Of a stretch of 29,639 nt of DNA, positions 1 through 7,243 are shown piece by piece. The translations under genes were made by a program, and so were the position numbers. How positions within the stretch are numbered: the first letter of the stretch is position 1; every line of letters begins with the position of its first letter. The stretch is taken from NCBI RefSeq assembly GCF_000313135.1, contig NW_004457323.1:202883-232521 (forward strand), in the 5' to 3' direction. The stretch is from Acanthamoeba castellanii str. Neff (lineage: Eukaryota > Discosea > Longamoebia > Acanthamoebidae). Under the pieces are notes generated by a model. It was not told the origin of the DNA, did no database searches, and worked only from the letters and a program-made list of their open reading frames with translations.

Positions 1-1
1 T

Positions 2-589
2 CTGCTGGCGTCGGGCGGAGGAACGGCGGATCGGCACATCCGGTTCTGGAACGTGCTCAACAACCAGCCCGTGCAGGCCGTGGACACCGGCTCGCAGGTG
101 TGCAACCTCGTGTGGTCCGTCTCCGTCAACGAACTGGTGTCGACGCACGGCTACTCGCAGAACCAGGTCGCCGTGTGGAGCTACCCCACCATGACCCAGA
201 TCGCCACGCTCACCGTACGCCGCCACCACACGACTAGAGATCAGCTCACACGATCTGTACCGACGCTAACGCTAACGCCCATTCGATCCATGAAACATCA
301 TCGTCGTCGTCATCGTGTAGGGCCATGCCACGCGTGTGCTGTATCTGTCGATGTCGCCCGACGGCCAGACGATCGTGACGGGCGCTGGCGACGAGACTCT
401 CCGCTTTTGGAACGTCTTCCCGCCCACCCGCAGTACGCGCACCCTCGCCCCCACCGCTCCACACTCGTCGCTCGACGTCGTGGTAGTACCACTCATCTGT
501 GCTGTTCAATCCCTTCTTTTTTCCCTTCAGCGGCCGCGACGTTGGGCGACTTTGGCTCACTGTCCTTTGGGAGCATGCAGATACGCTGA
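2..589 (+). CDS. fzr1: Fizzy-related/Cdh1 (APC/C activator), C-terminal part, cut by window start
   Basis: Last WD40 blades and tail of a Cdc20-family activator, which brings substrates to the anaphase-promoting complex. Proposed exons are 1-214, 321-432 and 531-589; the reading frame enters at base 2. The exon 1/2 join gives a conserved GH...RVLYL blade start, followed by MSPDGQTIVTGAGDETLRFW. The motifs CNLVWS, STHGYSQNQ and GAGDETLRFWNVF are typical of Fizzy-related/Cdh1 and differ from those of Cdc20. The protein ends ...GSMQIR, the C-terminal Ile-Arg tail that binds the APC/C. The exon 2 donor at 433 (gtacgc) was chosen because only it enters the last exon in the frame that produces the IR tail. 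An AATAAA stands at 651-656. The N-terminal C-box and most of the propeller lie outside the window. Confidence 0.93.
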   Translation: MLASGGGTADRHIRFWNVLNNQPVQAVDTGSQVCNLVWSVSVNELVSTHGYSQNQVAVWSYPTMTQIATLTVRRHHTTRDQLTRSVPTLTLTPIRSMKHHRRRHRVGPCHACAVSVDVARRPDDRDGRWRRDSPLLERLPAHPQYAHPRPHRSTLVARRRGSTTHLCCSIPSFFPSAAATLGDFGSLSFGSMQIR

Positions 590-721
590 ATCGTCCGCCG
601 AGCGACCTTCTTCTTGTACAAACCGCCACAAAGAACCCACCTTTCTTATAAATAAATGAACATTTCTTTTTTCTTTTTCTATTGCTGCGTGAAAGAAAAG
701 ATCATTTATTGATTTGATTGA

Positions 722-1269
722 ATGGAATGCGAGGAGGGAGCGCGTGCCATTGAGCTGCACGCAACGGCAGTGCAGGGTCTTGCCCGCTACTACCACCCGA
801 GTGCTCAGGGTACATACAGATTTATGGCAATTTAATCAACAAAAAAAAACAATAAATAATAAATAAGATTGTGTTACGAGGCACAGGCACTTCGGACGTG
901 GAGGTGTGGCGCCGAGTGTTGGCAGCGCCGCCGAACGTGACCAGCCTCCGCGTGAACTGCCTCCGCACCGACGTCGACTCGGCGTGCCGTCAGCTGGCCG
1001 ACCACCTGCAGCGCGCCGCGCCCAAGGCTGGACCCGAGACCACGGACGCCAGCGGCGACGAGGGCGCCGAGCAGCCGCAGCGCGAGCAAGCCATGCCCAC
1101 AGTTCATCCCGTGCTGCGTGACGTCATCATCCTGCCATGCACGGTATATTCACAGCACACGACACACGGCGCACATAACACACACGGCACACACGGCGCA
1201 CACAATACACGACACACACGACACACACGACACACACGACACACACGACACACACGACACACGACACAC

Positions 1270-1302
<33 letters not shown>

Positions 1303-3308
1303 GGGAACGCCCAAGCTTGGACTCATGTGCTGAACGATGACCGACCAACAGGGTCCCCACAAGCGAGAGCCCAAGTATCCACCGGCGGTCGTCGATCGCA
1401 GTTGCGGCGAGGCCGTCCTTCGCGGCGCTCACATCTACGCCGTACGCCTTTCATTTTTATGATTTTTGATTTTTGATTTCTTAATCATTGCTTAACGCAC
1501 CACCCGATCTCTATCGACGGCGCCTCAGGCTGGCGTGATCGCAGCGGCGGGCGACCGTACGGCCCAGGCACTCACCCGATCCCGCGTGTGATGCACGAGA
1601 CTCACATTGTGTTTGTTTGTTCGTCTTACGCTGCTGCCGCCAGTGCATAAGGGCGACATGGTGTCCGTGTTCGTGGACGACGGGAAGGGCGGGAAGACCG
1701 GAAAGCTCACCCGCGGCGAGTTCGTACACGACGCGGGCAACTGGCTGTTCGTGGGCAACGGCAGAATGACCATGGTACTTACGTCGCGTGCGTGCACATT
1801 CCACATAACTCTCTTCTTGTTGTTGAAGATTATTCTTAACATTCCACCAACGACCAACACTACTGCGATCAGGGAAGGGGCCAGATGTTCTCGGGCACCT
1901 CTGGCGTGGCGATCGAGATGGTACCATCGATGGCCCGGGCCTCCTCACCTCGCATTGCTGACATACCAGGACCCAACTCATCATCTTTGCAGGTGGAGCA
2001 GATCTACGAGACTCCGTCGCTCAACGGGGTGATGGACGACCTCCTCTTCCTGCAGAACATCCCCTCCATAGTCGTCGGCCACCTCCTCGACCCGCAGCCA
2101 GGTATGCACATTCCTCACCGGGCCCGACGATAGGTTTGCTGGAATGTCGTGGAATGCTGCGATGATTGATTGGAATTCTTCACGCTGTGGGCCACCACCG
2201 ACCAGGTGATCTGATCCTGGACATGTGCGCGGCTCCGGGAGGAAAGACGACGCACATCGCCGCGCTCGCCAACGATCGCGCTCGCATCTTTGCTCTCGAC
2301 AAGAACGTCGGCAAGGGTGCGCTTCATTCACACCTCGAACTTGAGAGAAAACGCGAGTGAGTGTTCATGTGTCAGCTGCTGACCACCCAATCTCACGTGC
2401 GTCGCTCGCTCTTGCGCCAAATCTCAGTCGAGGGAGTGCAGAGGCTGTGCCAGAGACTGGGCATCACCTCGGTGACGGCGCTCACCTTGGACGCGACCAA
2501 AGCGCTTCTGCCCGCAGACTCCGCGCCCGACCAAGTACGTCATATCCGGCTACATTGCGTGTAGTGCGCCGTGTGTGCCATGTGTGTTATGAAACTGACC
2601 TAAGAATATTAGGTGGGCGAGAAGATCACCGGATGGCGGGCTCACACCTTCGACCGAATTCTGTTGGACCCTCCATGCTCCGGTCTCGGTACGTACACGA
2701 GGCCTCTCAGTTCGTTACATCGCAACACACGAGCAAGAAGCCATGCTTGCTATATATCCACATCTTTCTAATAGTCAAGAGAAAAATCGTTGACACGAAA
2801 CTGAAACCTGTGGTGGTTGTGCCAACACGCCAGGCAACCGCCCACGGCTGAAGGACACCCAGACCTGGTCGGCCCTGCAGACCCACGCGGCCTACCAGCG
2901 CAAGATCATCCACACCGCCGTCCCGCTCCTCAAGCCCGGCGGCACCCTCGTCTACTCTACCTGCACCATCAGCCCCCTCGGTACCACCCCCACTCTGTGC
3001 TCCCCCCCCCGCAATTCACCTCTCACTGACACACTGACCCGACACGACACGACACGACCAACGACACGACACGACACGACACACGAACAGAGAACGAAGA
3101 GAATGTGGCGTTCATTCTTCGAATGTTCCCCGAGATGGAGCTCGTCGAGCAGGTGCCCCGTCTGGGCGCGTCGGGACTGGATTCAACGTCGCTCGGCCCG
3201 GCCGAGCGCGGGCTCGTGCAGCGGTTCGATCCCACCCTCGACCCCGGCGTCACGGGCTTCTTCATCGCCAAATTCGTCAAACGACGGACAAGCGCCCTCT
3301 CCCAGTAA
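722..3308 (+). CDS. NSUN6: NSUN6-type tRNA (cytosine-5) methyltransferase with PUA domain
   Basis: Methylates C5 of cytosine in RNA; NSUN6 of other eukaryotes acts on tRNA acceptor ends. Proposed exons: 722-809, 881-1143 (887 is an alternative start), 1352-1441, 1529-1556, 1644-1774, 1873-1920, 1993-2101, 2206-2316, 2428-2534, 2613-2688, 2834-2980, 3091-3308. They sum to 1416 nt, 471 aa, close to the family length. A PUA domain (roughly residues 115-200; RGAHIYA, then GDMVSVFVD) interrupts the N-terminal part. The Rossmann domain has [16 protein letters not shown] for SAM binding, [10 protein letters not shown] and [13 protein letters not shown]; the last two carry the two cysteines of m5C enzymes, with the TC cysteine as nucleophile. 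It ends GFFIAKFVK, as NSUN6 proteins do. ATG 722 is preceded directly by an in-frame TGA. Two introns hold CACGA-type repeats. It lies downstream of Cdh1 on the same strand. Confidence 0.95.
1150..1302. repeat. CA-rich minisatellite in NSUN6 intron 2
   Basis: Units of 9 nt (GACACACAC) repeat about five times from 1211, with looser copies before and an (AC)n run to 1302. It fills most of the intron 1144-1351. Confidence 0.9.
3038..3088. repeat. (CACGA)n repeat in NSUN6 last intron
   Basis: Pentamer CGACA/CACGA copies fill the 3' part of intron 2981-3090, up to the acceptor. Confidence 0.85.
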
Positions 3309-3548
3309 TATATATTCTTTTAAATATTTCTTTTATTGCAGTGGCGGGCTCCCAGTGGCGCCACTGTACTATCTGAGCGCCAATCGCGGGTTGTGGGAAG
3401 TTGTAACCACCACTGTTATGTCGTCATCTTTAACTGGCCAGGGAGAAATCATCATTATCGCCGCCAAAAGGTCGGGGCGCGGCGAGCTAGGTCAAGTGTG
3501 AGGGCAACACAACAAACATAACAGTCTTCGCGAACCACGCAAGCAAGT

Positions 3549-4257
3549 ATGCCACCCAAGCGCAAGCACCAGCAGCAGGCCGAGGCGGAGCAGGAGAAGG
3601 CTCCTCGCCAACCGTGCGCATTTGCGTGGGACAAGTTCACCGAGCTGCTCGACGGCGACGGCGCGGGCTTCACGGGCGCAGAGCCGGACGTCAGCGTGTG
3701 CGACGAACCAGTGGACGAGGCCCTGGTGCGGGCCGGCCTCGAGCTGCTCAACGCCGCGACCGGTCCGTGGCACGAGGACGCCGACGAGGGCCTCCGCCGC
3801 ACCGAGCAAGTAGCGGCCAGCGGCGGCGACTATGGCGACTCGGTTGTGCGCGTCTACAGGGCGTCGTCATCGGCCGAACCGCACAACGAGCCCGACCGCT
3901 ACGAGCTCACCTTCCTCCAATGCCCTGGCTTCGCCCATTACCAGTGCGTGCTGTGCCGTGTGTCGTGTTTTATCGCGTGCGTGTCGTGTGGTGTGTGCGG
4001 TGAGATTCTAACGGTAAAGGGGGGTCACGCAACACGGCAGGTACGTGTTCGTGGTGGACAAGGCCAAGCTGCGCTACGTGTTCGCGGGCGAGTCTGGCTC
4101 ACACCCACAGGCTGGCACCAACGACTTCGTCTACGAGAACTCGGATGGCAGCGGGCCGGGCCTGCTGCCCGACTCGTCAGTGCCGCCCACGCCCACGACC
4201 CTGCTCGATGCCGCCCGGCAACGCTTCTCTGAGTACTGCCTCGACCAGCACCACTGA
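3549..4257 (+). CDS. Hypothetical protein, about 203 aa, no family recognised
   Basis: Two exons, 3549-3943 and 4041-4257, joined in phase 2 (CA|G, Gln) across a GT-AG intron. The protein opens with a basic, Gln-rich stretch (MPPKRKHQQQAEAEQEK) that could act as a nuclear signal. The rest is acidic and looks folded (CAFAWDKFTELLDGDGAGF, later QYVFVVDKAKLRYVFAGE), ending CLDQHH. There is no signal peptide or membrane segment. Codon use and splice sites match the neighbours, and the frame stays open over both exons, which supports a real gene. It converges on the methyltransferase at 4335, with 77 bases between the two stop codons. I recognise no domain and assign no function; it may be lineage-restricted. 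Confidence 0.7.
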
Positions 4258-4334
4258 TGATGGTGTCGTTTGGCCAACTTCTAATATCAACAACTACGAT
4301 TTGGTTTTTATTTCGATAATACAAAATATTCAAC

Positions 4335-5256
4335 TTACTTTTGCACGAGGGCGATGAGGGTTTGGTTCTGCCACTTGGCGTGAATGTAGAACGGCGAGCC
4401 GGGGTCGGTGAGGAGCTGGCGCAGCGTGGCTTCGACCTCGTCCCTCCTCTCAGAGTAGCGCTGGCTCACCACCGGATTGTCGAGCACCCAGCCCACGACG
4501 TTGTCCACCTCGAGACCGGTCCAGTCGCCCTCGAACTTGGTGATGCTCACCACGTGGTCGCCCGCGAAGCCGGCCTGGTTGAGCTGCGCCCGGAAGAAAT
4601 CGGCGTCGGCCAGCTTGTAGGCCGCTTGGGCCAGGTCGAGGGGCGGCCTCTGGTCGCTGGCGTCGAGCCGGGCGCAGAGCTCGGTCATCAACGAGACCGT
4701 GGCCACCTTGTGCAACACCACGATCGCCGCCCGACCACCTTCGCGCAGCACACGGCGCATCTCCCTGTGTGCGTTGGTTGTCAGCAATGCGCGACCAAAG
4801 AAGATGCAGGAGGTAGTATATGTGCCTGAATGCCTTGACGGCGTCGGGGAAGAACATGGCGCCCAACACACAGCCAACGGCGTCCACGCTGCCGTCCTTG
4901 ATCTCGCCCAAGTCCTGGGCGTCCATGAGCTTGCATTGTATGATGTCGCCGAGTCCCTGTTGGTCGACTTCGAACTTGCAGGCTCCGAGCATGGCCTCGG
5001 CAAAGTCGGTCGCCAGCACCTGGGCACCGCCCTGCGGGTGGAGGCGCTTGAGCTCCCGGGCGGCCTGTAGGGCAAAGTTGCCGGTGCCCGCCGCCACGTC
5101 AAGCACGAACCGGTCCTGGTCGGTAAGGTTGAGCAGTCGCAAGGCTTCGACGGCGAGCAGAGTGCCGAGGTTGCCCATCGAGTTGTACTTCTTGGCCACA
5201 TTGCCCCAGAACTCGGTGTCCTTCGTGAACTCGGTTGCGCTCTTGTGCTGCTGCAT
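4335..5256 (-). CDS. SAM-dependent methyltransferase, UbiE/COQ5-like class I fold
   Basis: Small-molecule methyltransferase of class I; substrate unknown. Two exons, 5256-4826 and 4764-4335, give 286 aa. The N-terminus (FWGNVAKKYNSMGNLGTLL) resembles the UbiE/COQ5 entry helix. SAM motif I is LDVAAGTGNFALQAARELK (about residues 50-70), the acidic loop is LATDFAEAML, and motif III lies around FREMRRVLREGGRAAIVV. The intron (61 nt) starts with GC, not GT: TTCAG|gcacat. The first GT donor in phase leaves a 31-nt intron and inserts ten residues, breaking a conserved helix. The C-terminal third (VSITKFEGDWTGLEVDNVVG) does not match COQ5 well, so this may be a relative with another substrate. No clear mitochondrial presequence is seen. 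Confidence 0.88.
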
Positions 5257-5598
5257 TGTTGGTTGGAAGCTGTGGTTTGTCAGCTCAAGTGTGGCTCTCT
5301 TTTAAGGCATCACCGGGCTTTTTTCTGATTGGTGTTTGGTTTTCCGGTACGAAACTTGTAGCCAATGCCGTCACGCGGTCGTTCAATTCCGCATAAGGTA
5401 AGTCAGGAGGAATGCTAAACACGTAATTGCGCCGTAAGGATATCTTTAATTACCGGTCTGTCTGGTGCTCAATTCGTGCAGCTTTTTTTCTTACTTTTCC
5501 TTTTCTTTTCTTAAATTTTACCTTTTTTCCGTCCCACAAGCGGGGGAGGGTGGCGGGAGAAGAGGTTGAAGAAGGCCGAGGCGGCGACGTACAAGGTC
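5257..5598. other. Gene-free interval between the methyltransferase start and U6
   Basis: This stretch holds the upstream region of the minus-strand methyltransferase and of the U6 gene on the plus strand. A long pyrimidine-rich tract runs from about 5479 to 5532. The last 60 bases before U6 are GC-rich and purine-rich, with no TATA-like sequence at the spacing usual for a polymerase III type 3 promoter. The open reading frames here are short and show no conserved features. Confidence 0.6.
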
Positions 5599-5627
5599 GG
5601 ACCTCCCGAAAGGGAGGCTCCATCTGT

Positions 5628-5659
<32 letters not shown>

Positions 5660-5710
5660 GGCCCCTGCGCAAGGATGACACGCAAAATCGAGAAGATACC
5701 CAACTTTTTT
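5599..5710 (+). ncRNA. U6: U6 spliceosomal snRNA
   Basis: Catalytic snRNA of the spliceosome. The central part from about 5630 to 5685 is nearly identical to U6 of other eukaryotes. The ACAGAGA box is at 5643-5649 and the AGC triad at 5655-5657, followed by the internal stem-loop region (GCCCCTGCGCAAGGATGACA). A 5' stem-loop is visible: CCTCCC (5602-5607), a GAAA tetraloop, then GGGAGG (5612-5617), with GGA/TCC extending it. Its sequence differs from the usual one, as expected for this variable part. Transcription should stop in the T6 run at 5705-5710. The exact 5' end is uncertain by a few bases (5595-5600). Confidence 0.96.
5705..5710 (+). terminator. RNA polymerase III terminator of U6
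   Basis: A run of six T directly follows the U6 3' domain, the standard polymerase III stop signal. Confidence 0.85.
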
Positions 5711-5774
5711 GTTCCTTTTTGGTCTCCTGACTCGCCACAATCTTCATCACCAGCCAAAAAAAAAAACCTGCAGA

Positions 5775-5807
5775 ATTAATCCTAATCATGCTATGATTAG
5801 GATTAAT
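5775..5807. repeat. Perfect 15-bp inverted repeat with 3-nt loop
   Basis: The left arm ATTAATCCTAATCAT (5775-5789) and right arm (5793-5807) are exact reverse complements around GCT. It sits in AT-rich DNA between the 3' ends of U6 (+) and MOB1 (-). A degenerate copy of the arm (GAATTAATCGTAATCATAAT) follows at about 5822. Confidence 0.9.
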
Positions 5808-5923
5808 AATAAAAATAAATCCGAATTAATCGTAATCATAATCATAATAAAAATAAACCGAGCTTCGTGTTGAGCACGACAACATCAGGACCGCCTGGGC
5901 GGGCAGTTCAAACTTGGTGGGGC

Positions 5924-7094
5924 TTATTTGGGGCGGGTGAGGTTGTCGATGAGGTCCTGGAGGGGGATCATCTCCTTCTTCTCCACGAGGTCGAATTCGT
6001 CGATGAAGTAGTAGAAGTGCTTGAAGCATGTGTTCAGGTGGGCCTCCTCGCCCAGCGTCACTGCGGGCGTACATGTGTCAGCGACCATCACGCACCACAC
6101 GCACGACACGGCACGATACACGACAACACACACGTGATGTAAAGAGCTTGGACGCACCAATCTTCTCAAAGTGGGAGTAGTAGATGTGGGCGTAGACCCT
6201 GAAGAGTCTCTTAAATATGTTCTTCACCACTGCAAACCACCACCACCGCACACGCACACGCGCGACCGCACACGCACGCGAGAGGTTTAGCCAAAAAGGG
6301 CGGTTCCAGTGGAAGTGATGAAGGGAAACTGACCTGACTGGAAGTTGCGCGGAAAGGGAACGTCGACGCGCGAGGGGAAGATGCTCTCGTCGTCGAGGAT
6401 GTCCTGCACCCACGTCATCAGGTAATCTACATACTCGGGCGCCGAGACCTGTTCCAAGCGTGCCACCACACAACAGAACACACACCAGTCAGTCAAGCCA
6501 CCATGCGTGCGTGCGTGTGCGGTGCGTGCGTGTGCGGTGTGTGCGTGTGCGTGTGCGGCACCTTGATGGGTCTCTTGATCTTGGCGCCGTCGGCCCACAG
6601 GTACTCGTACTTGGGGCCGGCAGCCATCACCGGGCACGACTTGGGCGTGCAGAATTCGGTGATGCTGCCGTAGAGCAGGTTGATCTGGTTGAAGAAGTCC
6701 ACCGTGTTGACGGCCAGCCACTCGTTGATGTCCTCCCGCTCGGGCAGCTGCACGGCCAGCCGCAGGTCGCCGCTGCCCAGGGTTGCCTTGGCCTTCGTCC
6801 ATGAAAAAAATAATTTTAATAAAAACGTAAAATGATTTCGTTGATTAAAAAGGATATTTATAATTGATCCAAAAATCAAACCATAAAAAAGAACGAAAGC
6901 GAAGGAGCGGAGGATCCAGGGAGGGGCGGCAAGATCAAAAGATCAGCAAGGAAGTGAGGGGGGGGGCGAGGTGCCTGTTTATGGAGATCGTATCGCTTGG
7001 TTCCCCTGGGCTGCTGCTTCTTGGGGCGAAACGTCTTGCTCGAATCACCGAACAACTTGTCCTTCAGCACCTTGGCCATCTTCTTTTCGGACAA
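5924..7094 (-). CDS. MOB1: MOB1 kinase activator (Hippo/mitotic exit network)
   Basis: Adaptor that binds and activates NDR/LATS kinases and is itself phosphorylated by MST/Hippo kinases. Proposed exons: 7094-6975, 6792-6562, 6448-6334, 6229-6158 and 6060-5924, giving 224 aa, close to the family's usual length. Motifs in order: [115 protein letters not shown]. The Zn ligands (C in CTPKSC, H in HIYYSHF) are present. Thr21 and Thr44 align with the two MST phosphosites of animal MOB1. The first intron (182 nt) has a GC donor, AACAG|gcacct; using it gives [10 protein letters not shown], matching the family exactly. The start region differs a little from other MOB1s. It is divergent from the A-domain gene. 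Confidence 0.95.
6499..6560. repeat. (TGCGTG)n-type repeat in MOB1 intron 2
   Basis: Tandem TGCGTGCG/TGTGCGG units lie inside the intron 6561-6449 of MOB1 (minus strand), starting next to its donor. Confidence 0.8.
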
Positions 7095-7243
7095 AGGGAT
7101 CGAATGCAGCAGATCACTTCAGATCAGCTGCAATCGAAACAAATAGAAAGAAATTGAAAGAAGTCATATTGCTGCGTACCTAGCAACACTTTTTTTAATA
7201 GATTTATTTTGGCTTTCTGAATCACGTGACCTTGCCAAGAACA
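7095..7243. promoter_or_regulatory. Shared divergent promoter, MOB1 / A-domain protein, with CACGTG
   Basis: 149 bases separate the two start codons, so both promoters or 5' leaders must lie here. A palindromic CACGTG (E/G-box) is at 7223-7228, 16 bases before the plus-strand ATG. Its function is inferred from the motif only. Confidence 0.5.

Noticed and set aside
1205..1300. Regularly spaced short repeats resembling a CRISPR array
   Set aside because: The units are 9-nt simple sequence without unique spacers, inside an intron of a eukaryotic gene.
1104..1432. Cys/Val-rich and His/Thr-rich open frames across the CA repeats
   Set aside because: They arise from the minisatellite itself and have no support outside the repeat.
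3218..3240. tRNA-like GGTTCGATCCC, resembling a B box or T loop
   Set aside because: It encodes the conserved NSUN6 segment QRFDPTLDP in frame, and no acceptor or anticodon stem can be formed around it.
4765..4795. A GT-AG alternative for the methyltransferase intron (donor at 4795)
   Set aside because: The intron would be 31 nt and would insert ten residues in a conserved helix; the GC donor at 4825 gives the family pattern.
5427..5630. A 67-codon plus-strand frame running into U6
   Set aside because: It overlaps the snRNA, has low-complexity composition from the pyrimidine tract, and shows no start context or conserved features.
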